IMG/VR virus record: IMGVR_UViG_3300027676_000003
Coordinates: 1 to 55,077 of that record
Strand: one strand, 5' to 3'
Source of the DNA: a virus
Length of the DNA stretch: 55,077 bases
Shown: piece by piece, positions 35,092-42,438 of the stretch
Layout of the letters: the number at the start of each line of letters is the position of its first letter
How positions within the stretch are numbered: the stretch's first letter is position 1
Position numbers and translations under genes: made by a program
The notes under the pieces: model-generated
The model's database searches: none
Seen by the model: only the letters and a program-made list of their open reading frames with translations
What the model was told of the DNA's origin: nothing

Positions 35092-35261
35092 CGCCCGACG
35101 AGTTGGCCGAAATTGGGCAACGGCTTTACGGTAAGCGCTGGCAGACTGCTTTGGCCAGAAGGATAAAAGTGGATGCCAGAACGGTACGCCGCTGGCTAAA
35201 AGGCGACCGGGAGATCAGGCCACAGGTAGCAGAGCATCTCCGGAGCTTGCGCCCGCAGTGA
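35088..35261 (+). CDS. Small HTH protein
   Basis: A 57-residue frame from ATG 35088, overlapping the nucleotidyltransferase stop (ATGA). It reads ELAEIGQRLYGKRWQTALAR, then VDARTVRRWLKGDREI, a compact helix-turn-helix. As the last gene of the unit it may repress the operator at 33576-33590. Confidence 0.65.
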   Translation: MTPDELAEIGQRLYGKRWQTALARRIKVDARTVRRWLKGDREIRPQVAEHLRSLRPQ

Positions 35262-35454
35262 ATTCCGGGTCGGGCGTTTCATCCTCGAAGCCGGAGCCCG
35301 CGAGGGGTTCAGCGCCTAAATCGTCAAGCACGCCCTGCATCTGCTTAGTCATCGGTATCTTCGGCTGTCGTGGCTGCATGCCCAAACCTACTATTTTGTT
35401 TCCCGAATAGGCAAGCCTTTTCCTGCATAAGTCCGCTTGCGTCACATGGGTCAC
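35215..35454 (-). CDS. Possible small protein, uncertain
   Basis: A frame on the minus strand between the HTH gene and the first histone-like gene. From ATG 35379 it would encode 54 acidic, Gly/Asp-rich residues (TKQMQGVLDDLGAEPLAGS). No clear ribosome binding site, and it overlaps the 3' end of the HTH gene. Listed only because the 220-bp gap is otherwise empty. Confidence 0.3.
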   Translation of the reverse strand: MTHVTQADLCRKRLAYSGNKIVGLGMQPRQPKIPMTKQMQGVLDDLGAEPLAGSGFEDETPDPEFTAGASSGDALLPVA

Positions 35455-35482
35455 GAATTATGGCATGATGGCGTTAATCGCC

Positions 35483-35848
35483 ATGGCCAAAACAAAAATA
35501 ACGCCAGATCTCCTTCAGGCTGCGTTGGTAGGTTTTGAGGTTGAGAAGCAACGGATCGAGGCCAAGATTGCCGAACTACGGGCCATATTGGGTTCCGCTC
35601 CAGTACCCGCCACAAGATCCGCCAAGCCCAAGCGTACACTTAGCGCCGCCGCGAGAAAGAGAATCGCCGAAGCCCAGAAGCAAAGATGGGCAAAGTTCCG
35701 GTCGGAAGCTCACGCTGCCGGACCAACCAAGCGCGTTTTAAGCGCAGCTGGCCGAAAGGCGATTGTCGCCGCCACCAAGAAGCGATGGGCTGAAAAAAGG
35801 GCGGTAAGGAGTGGCACAGACGGCACCGGCCCCAGAGAAACCGAATGA
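35483..35848 (+). CDS. Histone H1-like basic protein, paralogue A
   Basis: A 121-residue protein: an N-terminal helical or coiled-coil part (LLQAALVGFEVEKQRIEAKI), then two copies of a basic repeat of the form KR.LSAAARKRI..A.K.RWA and KRVLSAAGRKAI.AATKKRWA. It closely matches the protein at 36316-36684. A nucleoid-associated or DNA-bridging role is inferred from the basic repeats. ATG 35483 is chosen by alignment to the paralogue. Confidence 0.72.
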   Translation: MAKTKITPDLLQAALVGFEVEKQRIEAKIAELRAILGSAPVPATRSAKPKRTLSAAARKRIAEAQKQRWAKFRSEAHAAGPTKRVLSAAGRKAIVAATKKRWAEKRAVRSGTDGTGPRETE

Positions 35849-35861
35849 GGTTCGTACATCC

Positions 35862-36257
35862 ATGACAAAAGCGGATGCAAAGAAGGCATACGAAGACCTC
35901 TCGGCCAAGGCAAGTGACATCGTGCGGCAGCTTTCGTTTGGCGGAATAGCGTTGATCTGGCTCTTTCGGCTCGGCACAGATAAGGTCTTTACTTTGGATC
36001 AAACGATGCTGAATGCCGCTCTCTTCATCTTCCTGGCGCTCTTTTTCGACTTCTTGCAGTATCTTTGCAGTACTCTGATCTGGTTTATATACTTCAGATA
36101 TAAAGAGAAGAAGAATATTCCGGCGGCCGAAGACTTCAAAGCTCCGGAACAACTGAACTGGCCAGGCTGGGTGTTCTTCGGCGCGAAAGCGGTAATGATT
36201 CTTGTTGCCTATCTGGGATTCATCATCCCATTCCTGTTCCGAAAATTCGTCGGATAA
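35862..36257 (+). CDS. Membrane protein with three helices
   Basis: A 131-residue protein with hydrophobic segments LSFGGIALIWLFRLG, MLNAALFIFLALFFDFLQYL and AKAVMILVAYLGFIIPFLF. It sits exactly between the two histone-like paralogues. A GTG start at 35811 is possible; ATG 35862 has GAGG at a somewhat long distance. Function unknown; the shape could suit a small effector. Confidence 0.6.
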   Translation: MTKADAKKAYEDLSAKASDIVRQLSFGGIALIWLFRLGTDKVFTLDQTMLNAALFIFLALFFDFLQYLCSTLIWFIYFRYKEKKNIPAAEDFKAPEQLNWPGWVFFGAKAVMILVAYLGFIIPFLFRKFVG

Positions 36258-36315
36258 AATGAGACTCTCGCCGCTTCCCCATATGCCAAAATGGTCCAGG
36301 GGAATCAAAGGAACC

Positions 36316-36684
36316 ATGGCTAAACTCACGAACACCATCATCGAAGCCGCCATTGCGGGTTTCGAGGCACAGAAGAAAAGCATCGACGGCCAGATCGCGC
36401 AACTGCGCGGGATGCTGATCGGCGCAGCGGTACCCGCCGAGGAGGCACCGGCAAAAGGAACGCGTAGGAAATTCAGCGCGGCAGCCCGCAAGAGGATGCG
36501 GGAGGCTCAGCAGGCCAGGTGGGCGAAGATCCGGGGTGAATCATCTCAACCCAGCAAGAACGCCGATCCCGCGAAAACCGCTCCGGCAGCCAAGCCCAAG
36601 CGCAAACTGTCTGCCGCGGGTCGGAAGGCGATCAGCGCAGCAATGAAGAAGCGCTGGGCTGCTAAAAGAGTTGGCCGTGTTTAG
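36316..36684 (+). CDS. Histone H1-like basic protein, paralogue B
   Basis: A 122-residue paralogue of the protein at 35483: IIEAAIAGFEAQKKSIDGQIAQLR, then KFSAAARKRMREAQQARWAKI and KLSAAGRKAISAAMKKRWAAK, separated by a Lys/Pro/Ala linker. GGAACC precedes ATG 36316; the longer frame overlaps the membrane gene. Confidence 0.75.
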   Translation: MAKLTNTIIEAAIAGFEAQKKSIDGQIAQLRGMLIGAAVPAEEAPAKGTRRKFSAAARKRMREAQQARWAKIRGESSQPSKNADPAKTAPAAKPKRKLSAAGRKAISAAMKKRWAAKRVGRV

Positions 36685-36708
36685 CGCTGCGAATGAGTTG
36701 CGATGAAT

Positions 36709-37614
36709 CTATTTACTCCGGCGACTTCCAAAGTCCCCATCGCAAACTAGAGCCAGAGGGCTCTGGTCAAACCACCATTCGTCATATTCGGACTTCGCGG
36801 CAATGATGGCAGCATCACCCTGTGGGTCGCCAATCTTACTCCAGAAGAATTCCTTCGAGATACCGCGACGAAGACACATCTCTGTGACCATCTCGTCACG
36901 CTCGGCGTCCGTAGTCACGAGAGCCTGTGGGATCACTAAGTCAGTAACTGGAGGCTCGCCCGGCTTCAGAAACACCTTATGTATGAGGTCAAAATACGAC
37001 GGCTTCGACCAATATTCATACAACTCAAAGGTCAAATCTCCATTGTCGATCTTGATGAAGTCTAGTCCACTTTCGTCCTCAAAAAAGTGAACGGTGACGG
37101 CACGTGGGGCGAAGTATTCTGCAAGCTTCCGTTTGAAATCCCCTGCCTTTATCATTTTGCGTCCCGACCACCGTTCTGAATTCTCCGGATCTACGCCGAC
37201 CGCCTTAACCACCTGCTTAATTGACCGATCGAAAATCTCATGGCTGTTTTTTCTCCTTTTCGCTTTGCTCCAATCCGTGAAGTCTATGTATTTCTTTCCC
37301 TTCAAAAAACTCGGGATTTTACAATCGCGAAATAAGATCGAAATTACCCTGAGTCGTGCCTGCTTGATTTGGTTCCCGAGCGCAAGCTCCAGTTCTTCCT
37401 GAACCCACCGTGAGTTTACAGAATTTGGTGTGAGGATAATTGCCAAAAAGGCCATCTCCTCGATGGCCGCCGATATCGTTCGTATCAGACTCGAACCGGC
37501 CTTAATTTCATCTTCATCCACCCACACGCGAATATCAAACCGCTCAAGGCGGCTCTTTAGCATACGAACAAACGGCTTGTCGATGGAGCTGTGGCAAATG
37601 AATATCGATGACAT
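36709..37614 (-). CDS. TIR-domain protein
   Basis: A 301-residue protein. The N-terminal TIR domain reads SSIFICHSSIDKPFV, IRVWVDEDEIKAGSSL, IILTPNSVNSRWVQEEL, with the probable NADase glutamate Glu74. The C-terminal ~170 residues are unassigned and could be a sensor. Many prokaryotic TIR proteins degrade or cyclise NAD in phage defence. It is alone on its strand. ATG 37614 is preferred over 37632 because the TIR fold starts there. Confidence 0.85.
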   Translation of the reverse strand: MSSIFICHSSIDKPFVRMLKSRLERFDIRVWVDEDEIKAGSSLIRTISAAIEEMAFLAIILTPNSVNSRWVQEELELALGNQIKQARLRVISILFRDCKIPSFLKGKKYIDFTDWSKAKRRKNSHEIFDRSIKQVVKAVGVDPENSERWSGRKMIKAGDFKRKLAEYFAPRAVTVHFFEDESGLDFIKIDNGDLTFELYEYWSKPSYFDLIHKVFLKPGEPPVTDLVIPQALVTTDAERDEMVTEMCLRRGISKEFFWSKIGDPQGDAAIIAAKSEYDEWWFDQSPLALVCDGDFGSRRSK

Positions 37615-37673
37615 TGGCCTTCCAATACGCACATTCTATCAACCAGCCGGCCACGAGGAACAGTGCTTATTTG

Positions 37674-37709
37674 CCCCCCCGTGTTTCCGGGTGTTGAACG
37701 CCGGTTCAA
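37674..37709. repeat. Homopolymer motif C7-GTGTTTC (copy 3) and a 16-bp inverted repeat
   Basis: CCCCCCCGTGTTTCCGG is followed by the palindrome TTGAAC-GCCG-GTTCAA (37694-37709). Both lie in the 330-bp gap between the TIR gene and the DUF736 gene. The gap otherwise contains TTGACG at about 37870 that may be a -35 box of the DUF736 gene; no other ORF is convincing. Confidence 0.5.
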
Positions 37710-37945
37710 AGCGCTGATTTCTTCAAGCCCCTTCCTTTCACCTTCATCAGGCCAGCCACATCAATTCCGATCCTTTGCTCGAAACCTGCCACAAATCGGC
37801 CTTAGGGACGTCAAGCCGCGGCCCGCTCCATTCGCCGCGCCGGTAGTCGCACGTCTCCCGTGTAACGCCTTGACGTCAGTCCGATCCATGACCGGTTCTT
37901 CGCAAGGTCGGCAATGATGCCGGCCTGAAATCGAAAGGAAAGTTT

Positions 37946-38272
37946 ATGAAGAAGTCAGCTCTACCGATCGGCCAGTTCACCAAGACGGAACACGGCTACA
38001 CCGGGAAACTCGAAACCCTCGCGGTTAAGGCGAACATCACGCTCCAGCCGAACGACGACAAGGAGAAGGATTCGCACCCGGATTTCATCGTCCTTCACGG
38101 ACAGACCGAGATCGGCGTGGCGTGGAACCAGGAGGACGACCGCGGATTCTATGTGTCCATCGTCTTCGAGGAGCCTAGCCTCGCGCCCGGTTCATACAAG
38201 CTCATCAAGACCGGCGTGGAAAAGGGTTACGAGCTGCGGTATCGCAAGCCTTACAACAAGAAGGACAAATAG
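37946..38272 (+). CDS. DUF736-family protein
   Basis: A 108-residue protein with the DUF736 pattern: PIGQFTKTEHGYTGKLETL, a central PNDDKEKDSHPDFIV, GQTEIGVAWNQ and VEKGYELRY. DUF736 proteins are conserved next to replication and transfer genes of proteobacterial plasmids and ICEs; their biochemical role is unknown. GAAAGGAAAG precedes ATG 37946. An intrinsic terminator follows directly, so it is a single-gene transcript. Confidence 0.88.
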   Translation: MKKSALPIGQFTKTEHGYTGKLETLAVKANITLQPNDDKEKDSHPDFIVLHGQTEIGVAWNQEDDRGFYVSIVFEEPSLAPGSYKLIKTGVEKGYELRYRKPYNKKDK

Positions 38273-38281
38273 GCCTCGGGA

Positions 38282-38308
38282 GGGGCGGCTCCGGTCGCCC
38301 CTTTTTTT
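38282..38308 (+). terminator. Intrinsic terminator after the DUF736 gene
   Basis: GGGGCG-GCTCCGGT-CGCCCC followed by seven T: a 6-bp GC stem and U tract, ten bases after the stop. Confidence 0.85.
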
Positions 38309-38312
38309 CCTC

Positions 38313-38341
38313 TTGACGTATACGCATACACACTGTATGCA
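38313..38341 (+). promoter_or_regulatory. Promoter with internal inverted repeat
   Basis: TTGACG (38313-38318), a 17-bp spacer and TATGCA (38336-38341). The inverted repeat GCATAC-ACACT-GTATGC ends at 38340, spanning spacer and -10, and is a likely operator. It drives the train of small phage genes that follows. Confidence 0.7.
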
Positions 38342-38364
38342 TATCGAAACAAAAGGAGCCATCC

Positions 38365-38547
38365 ATGCCGCGCAAAACGATTTATCTCTCGGAAGATGAA
38401 GCAAAGATATGGGCACAGGCCAGCCGCGTAATCCGCTACAACCACAGTGTCGGACTCGGCAAGTTTCTGACGCCCCATCTGAAGCAGGTCTTGCTATGGG
38501 AGCCCAAACCGACAAAATGCGGAAAGCCGACCACAAAGAAACATTAA
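38365..38547 (+). CDS. Small protein, possibly a DNA-binding regulator
   Basis: A 60-residue protein from ATG 38365, with AAAAGGAG upstream. RKTIYLSEDEAKIWAQAS looks like the beta strand and first helix of a ribbon-helix-helix protein. If so it may act on the inverted repeat in its own promoter. The tail is lysine rich. Confidence 0.6.
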   Translation: MPRKTIYLSEDEAKIWAQASRVIRYNHSVGLGKFLTPHLKQVLLWEPKPTKCGKPTTKKH

Positions 38548-38569
38548 CCGACTGCCACGGAGAAAAACC

Positions 38570-38785
38570 ATGACCGAAGAAATCACACTGGATGCCGAAA
38601 GCGTCGCCCACATGAAGGCCGTCAGCGATTCGGGCCGCGCTTTTGGCAAAGCCATAGACGAAGGCCGGTTGAGCGATGACGAAGACGCGCCGAATTACGC
38701 TGGGAACTTCATGTTCATGGGTTACCAGGGCGTCACCGGGAAGGCGTTGTTCAAGCACATCGACTCCCGGCAGTACCTCGACTGA
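38570..38785 (+). CDS. Hypothetical protein
   Basis: A 71-residue acidic protein, 23 bases after the previous gene, with GGAG upstream. Not recognised. Confidence 0.6.
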   Translation: MTEEITLDAESVAHMKAVSDSGRAFGKAIDEGRLSDDEDAPNYAGNFMFMGYQGVTGKALFKHIDSRQYLD

Positions 38786-38841
38786 ATCAACCAGCATCAC
38801 GCGATGCAGCGCGCCTCGGCTTGCAGGGGTGGAGAACGAAC

Positions 38842-38997
38842 GTGAGAATCCTACTCAACCTAATCGTCTGGCCGTCCATGTTAATCGGCATTCTCTATGC
38901 GTATGTGCGTATGGGGTTCACTGCCGGATTGCTGTGTGCTGCGGACATGATAAAGAAGGACTTGCCCGACGAATCAGACACCGGACGCGCATCATGA
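38842..38997 (+). CDS. Small membrane protein
   Basis: A 51-residue frame from GTG 38842 (GGAG upstream), hydrophobic at the N-terminus (ILLNLIVWPSMLIGILYAYV). Its stop overlaps the next ATG (ATGA), which supports it. Confidence 0.5.
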   Translation: MRILLNLIVWPSMLIGILYAYVRMGFTAGLLCAADMIKKDLPDESDTGRAS

Positions 38998-39215
38998 CCC
39001 AGCCACTCCCCTCAGAAACCATCGACTACGAGCGGTATGTGGATGGCCTGCGCTGGAGCAATGCCAAGATGCTCATGGCCATGAAGGACATCATCCTCTG
39101 GACCGAACGCCACGGACTGACGAAAGCCGACCTCATTACCGGCGGCCACGCGGAAGTACCGGTGATAACGCACGCGCGGGCGGCGATTGCGCTGGCGGAA
39201 GGGCGTGCGTCATGA
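38994..39215 (+). CDS. Hypothetical protein
   Basis: A 73-residue unrecognised helical protein from ATG 38994; both ends overlap neighbours by four bases. Confidence 0.58.
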   Translation: MTQPLPSETIDYERYVDGLRWSNAKMLMAMKDIILWTERHGLTKADLITGGHAEVPVITHARAAIALAEGRAS

Positions 39216-39646
39216 GCAAGCCAATCCACACGGCAGGACCCATCGCAGTAGATGAATTCTCGAATCTCTACCTCGCGAGGCACATCGCAAACGGCTCGGC
39301 AATCTCTGGCGCACCATCGTTGGCCGTGACCACAAACGGTAGTGATTCATGGCCAGAGGATGAGAAGTTCAAATGCAAGGCCAACGCCCGCCTCCTCGCC
39401 GCCGCCTACAATGCGTTTGACTCCGCCGGGAAAAAGCTTGGCCTGAATGCCGTATTACTCGCAGAAGGACTCCAGCACGGCGCTATCGCAGACCTGATCG
39501 GAGCCTTGGAGCAAGCCCGCGAGCACATCGACGGCGAAATCGACGTAGTGGACGGCGACTACGGTGTTCCTGCTCCCAACAAGGCGATGAGTCTGGCGCA
39601 CGAGATAGACGTGGCGCTGGCGAAGGTGAAGGGCGGTGCAGCATGA
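39212..39646 (+). CDS. Hypothetical phage protein
   Basis: A 144-residue protein, ATGA-overlapped at both ends. It contains KFKCKANARLLAAAYNAFDSAGKKLG, a segment common in phage hypothetical proteins of early operons. No enzymatic motif. Confidence 0.65.
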   Translation: MSKPIHTAGPIAVDEFSNLYLARHIANGSAISGAPSLAVTTNGSDSWPEDEKFKCKANARLLAAAYNAFDSAGKKLGLNAVLLAEGLQHGAIADLIGALEQAREHIDGEIDVVDGDYGVPAPNKAMSLAHEIDVALAKVKGGAA

Positions 39647-39882
39647 GGAAAACAGCAATAAAACTGGGGGCTGGCAGGAATCAGAAAACAACCGAATGCC
39701 CTCCCGCACTGTTTGAGATGGCGGACAGGCTTGCCCGAGAGTATGTGCAACGAGCTTTCTATAGCGATAGGCCCATGTCGGAAGTGTTCGGAACTATATA
39801 TCTCATGGGCTTCATGCACGCCTTCCAGGGTATGGATGAGGTGGAGAAGCGTGCCAAAGCGAAGGAGGCCGCCAATGGCTAA
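39643..39882 (+). CDS. Hypothetical protein
   Basis: A 79-residue unrecognised helical protein; ATG overlaps the previous TGA. Confidence 0.6.
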   Translation: MRKTAIKLGAGRNQKTTECPPALFEMADRLAREYVQRAFYSDRPMSEVFGTIYLMGFMHAFQGMDEVEKRAKAKEAANG

Positions 39883-40084
39883 ACGCACCGCCAAAGTCCT
39901 CGCCGCCAACGCCAGGCGCCACCTGAACACCATCAGAACCGCATCGCTGAAGCTCGCGGCGGAGTTCGGGGATGTTGACGCGTTCTTTGAGAAGCGGGCG
40001 GAGGACATCATTACGCTTGCCAACGATATCGAAGCCGAGATTAACGAGTGGCTGCCGGAGCAGGCGGAGGGGAGTGTGTTATGA
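39875..40084 (+). CDS. Hypothetical basic/helical protein
   Basis: A 69-residue protein from ATG 39875 with AAGGAGG upstream; a basic N-terminus (KRTAKVLAANARRHL) and acidic C-terminus. Overlaps neighbours at both ends. Confidence 0.6.
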   Translation: MAKRTAKVLAANARRHLNTIRTASLKLAAEFGDVDAFFEKRAEDIITLANDIEAEINEWLPEQAEGSVL

Positions 40085-40344
40085 GCGATATGAGGGTAAG
40101 CAAACGATATGCCGAGTTACAAGCAATTTTCAAGAGCGGCGGCACAAGTACATTGCGAGATTATCTGTTTGGCCCCGCCGATGCGCTTATTTCCATAGAC
40201 CTGCTGCGAACATCCGCAGAACAATGGGCGGAGCAGATCAAAGATTCTCGCCACAGGGCCACTTGGGATGCCGTTGCAAATGCATACAGAACTGCTCACG
40301 ACCTTCTGCAACAAGCGATGGCAGGGGAGGAAACGTCATCATGA
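40081..40344 (+). CDS. Hypothetical protein
   Basis: An 87-residue unrecognised helical protein; ATG 40081 overlaps the preceding TGA and its end overlaps the next start. Confidence 0.58.
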   Translation: MSDMRVSKRYAELQAIFKSGGTSTLRDYLFGPADALISIDLLRTSAEQWAEQIKDSRHRATWDAVANAYRTAHDLLQQAMAGEETSS

Positions 40345-40634
40345 CCGACAAACACCCCGAAGCCTTCGAGAAGTGGTTTCCTGCTGGCCGGAAACTCTTG
40401 GAATATCCCAATTCCGGCGATGCGCCTACGGGATTCAAAGCGGGCTGGCAAGCCTGCGCTGCCCACTACGCGCCGAAGCTGACGGAGAAGGACGCCGTGA
40501 AAATTGCCTTCAACGCCTCCGTGGGTAAATGGACGCCCTTCGGCAAAGATACGGCGGAAGGATGGGGGGCCTATATGAGCGAGATAATTGCCGCCCTCCG
40601 CGCCGCAGGCGTGCGGTTCAAGGAGGAAGCATGA
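40341..40634 (+). CDS. Hypothetical phage protein
   Basis: A 97-residue protein from ATG 40341. FKAGWQACAAHYAPK is reminiscent of the EW.AG.Q...A...... helix common in phage early hypothetical proteins. Overlaps neighbours by four bases. Confidence 0.6.
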   Translation: MTDKHPEAFEKWFPAGRKLLEYPNSGDAPTGFKAGWQACAAHYAPKLTEKDAVKIAFNASVGKWTPFGKDTAEGWGAYMSEIIAALRAAGVRFKEEA

Positions 40635-40786
40635 GCGACATCCTGATTGCGATTGTGCCTGTTTACGTTGGTTTTGCTCTTATAGCATTCACGAGAGCGC
40701 CCGTTTGGATCGTTATGCCAATTAGTATGTCCGGAATACTCTACGCGGGGTATAAGACGTTTATCGAGACCGGAGTGATTCGATGA
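40631..40786 (+). CDS. Small membrane protein
   Basis: A 51-residue protein from ATG 40631 with two hydrophobic helices (ILIAIVPVYVGFALIAF and IVMPISMSGILYAGY). ATGA overlaps on both sides. Confidence 0.55.
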   Translation: MSDILIAIVPVYVGFALIAFTRAPVWIVMPISMSGILYAGYKTFIETGVIR

Positions 40787-41262
40787 CCGACCTCCTCACC
40801 AAGCTCGCGGCGCTCACGCAGCCCGACAAGCACGGTCTTCTTCCGTGTCCGATTTGCGGCGGCAAAGCTGCGCCTGACTATAAAGCAACATTTGGATACG
40901 CGTTTATCTTCAAGTGTTTGCTGGGCCATGTAACAGTAACGGCAAACAGCGAAGACCGCTCCAAGCAGTTCTGGAACAACCGCCCCCGCGAAGCCGCCCT
41001 AATCGCGCTGGTGCAGGAAGCCGCTGCGGAGATTGAGCGCTATAGGGAGGTATTAAGCAAATCCATCGTGCCGGTGGACGAGGATCAGTGCAATTGGCTG
41101 ATTTTCTACGACGACCATGACCGCCGCCCGGAAATATTCCAGAACGAGCAGATCGCTCTGCATGTTTACGAGCAGCGGCAGATCAGTTGGAATTGTTATC
41201 TGTTCAAGCAGCTTACGAAGGCGAACGGAAAACCACTCAACCCCCAGGAGTCCGCCACATGA
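40783..41262 (+). CDS. Lar-like restriction-alleviation protein
   Basis: A 159-residue protein whose first 70 residues fit the Lar family: LLPCPICGGKA, a second zinc-ribbon half built on FKCLLGH, and the FWNNR signature. Lar proteins relieve type I restriction, partly by modulating the host enzyme. The second zinc pair is imperfect (C..GH), so zinc binding may be altered. The C-terminal half is unassigned. Confidence 0.65.
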   Translation: MTDLLTKLAALTQPDKHGLLPCPICGGKAAPDYKATFGYAFIFKCLLGHVTVTANSEDRSKQFWNNRPREAALIALVQEAAAEIERYREVLSKSIVPVDEDQCNWLIFYDDHDRRPEIFQNEQIALHVYEQRQISWNCYLFKQLTKANGKPLNPQESAT

Positions 41263-41639
41263 CCAAGCGCTTCTTTTATACCGATCCTCTGGCAGCTGCG
41301 TGGATGATGAAACACCACAAAATGCACATCGTTGATAAATATGGCGATGAAATCGAGGAGGCATACCGTCGCGATCCTCAGGTATGGCTAGATCCGCCGT
41401 ACTACATCCACCCCGACTCGCTGCACCTGCTGGAGCCGCAGATCGGGGATCTGGTCGCGACGAGAAGGGGCAACGAATCCACCACCTTATATCAGCCGAT
41501 TGAACTCGGCGGCCCCAAGTTCTTTATAGAAGAGTTCATACTTTTCGGAAAGACATTTAAATGGGAAGAGATTGTCAGGGTCGTTCTACGCAATGGCATC
41601 GCCTTTATGTGGCCGGAAAGCGAAGAAGCCCATGGGTGA
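41259..41639 (+). CDS. Hypothetical protein
   Basis: A 126-residue protein with TDPLAAAWMMKHHKM at the front and repeated acidic/aromatic segments. I recall similar phage proteins beginning FYTDPLAAAWM with unknown function. ATG overlaps the previous TGA. Confidence 0.65.
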   Translation: MTKRFFYTDPLAAAWMMKHHKMHIVDKYGDEIEEAYRRDPQVWLDPPYYIHPDSLHLLEPQIGDLVATRRGNESTTLYQPIELGGPKFFIEEFILFGKTFKWEEIVRVVLRNGIAFMWPESEEAHG

Positions 41640-41937
41640 CATTGGCGACTACTGGCGCGAGCACCGCGAATATGCCCGCGACCGCAAGGTGGCTGAATCG
41701 CTCGGCATGAGCCTCGGCCAGTACCGTCGGAGGATGCGGAAGATGGAAGCCGATGACCGCGCCGCCACCAAAGCTGCCAATCTGGCGAAATGCACTATCC
41801 AGTGCGAATGCGGCCGCTGGCTGCTCGGCCCGAACGACCACGCCAATCACGTCCAAAGCCAAGGCAAAAAGGGGCACGCCATTGCGCTCACCCGCGAGGT
41901 GCCGAAGGCAGAACCGGCGGATTGGGCGATTTTCTGA
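41632..41937 (+). CDS. Hypothetical protein with CxC...H motif
   Basis: A 101-residue protein from ATG 41632. N-terminus DIGDYWREHREYARDRK; a later CECGRWLLGPNDHANHV could bind zinc. Last gene of the small-gene train. Overlaps the previous gene by eight bases. Confidence 0.65.
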   Translation: MGDIGDYWREHREYARDRKVAESLGMSLGQYRRRMRKMEADDRAATKAANLAKCTIQCECGRWLLGPNDHANHVQSQGKKGHAIALTREVPKAEPADWAIF

Positions 41938-41962
41938 TAACCAAAGAAGACGGCATCAATTC

Positions 41963-41990
41963 TGGACAGAAGCGGGTTTCGCGATAGAAT
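41963..41990 (+). promoter_or_regulatory. Promoter of the 42006 ORF
   Basis: TGGACA (41963-41968), a 16-bp spacer and TAGAAT (41985-41990), about 15 bases before the TTG codon at 42006. Confidence 0.55.
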
Positions 41991-42005
41991 AGAGGTTTCA
42001 CGAGC

Positions 42006-42299
42006 TTGGGTAAGGCAACAGTTGTGCTGGGCTTGGTGATTAGCTTGATTGGGGGCATTCCTCCTCGATTGATCAAAGCTGACGGAAACATCGATATAAC
42101 GGTCAAGGGTCAAGCCAATGTGGCTTTAGGCTTCGGCGAGGCGAAAGCCAAACCGAAGGCCAAGGCAAAATCAGTGGCGGGTTCTAAGGCGGATATTCGG
42201 AAGAGTACGAAGGCGGTCAAAAAAGGAGACAAAACAATGACAACAATCGGTTCCATTTTGAATGGCGTTGGGAAAGCATCGTCGCTTCCGGGAGAGTAA
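42006..42299 (+). CDS. Uncertain basic secreted or membrane protein
   Basis: A 97-codon frame starting at TTG 42006 with a hydrophobic N-terminus (VVLGLVISLIGG) and a Lys/Ala-rich middle. A promoter-like sequence precedes it. Within it, AAAGGAG at good spacing precedes ATG 42237, which would give a 20-residue peptide (MTTIGSILNGVGKASSLPGE). Either product is possible. Confidence 0.42.
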   Translation: MGKATVVLGLVISLIGGIPPRLIKADGNIDITVKGQANVALGFGEAKAKPKAKAKSVAGSKADIRKSTKAVKKGDKTMTTIGSILNGVGKASSLPGE

Positions 42300-42361
42300 T
42301 GCCCCCAATCGAGGCTGATCATCGGGTCCGTTCAGCATAATTCGCGCCTCCAGGGAGAAGC

Positions 42362-42383
42362 GAGGGGGTGAAATTACCCCCTC
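42362..42383. terminator. GC-rich hairpin
   Basis: GAGGGGGT-GAAATT-ACCCCCTC, a perfect 8-bp stem 60 bases after the previous ORF; no T tract, so a bidirectional hairpin rather than a classic terminator. Confidence 0.45.
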
Positions 42384-42438
42384 TCCCGCCATCCTTCTTC
42401 TTGACCAAACCTTCCCTGCGGCATAACCTACGCGCGAA

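Noticed and set aside
36202-36684. Longer start for the second histone-like protein (37 extra residues)
   Set aside because: The extra part overlaps the membrane protein gene and is absent from the paralogue, so ATG 36316 is preferred.
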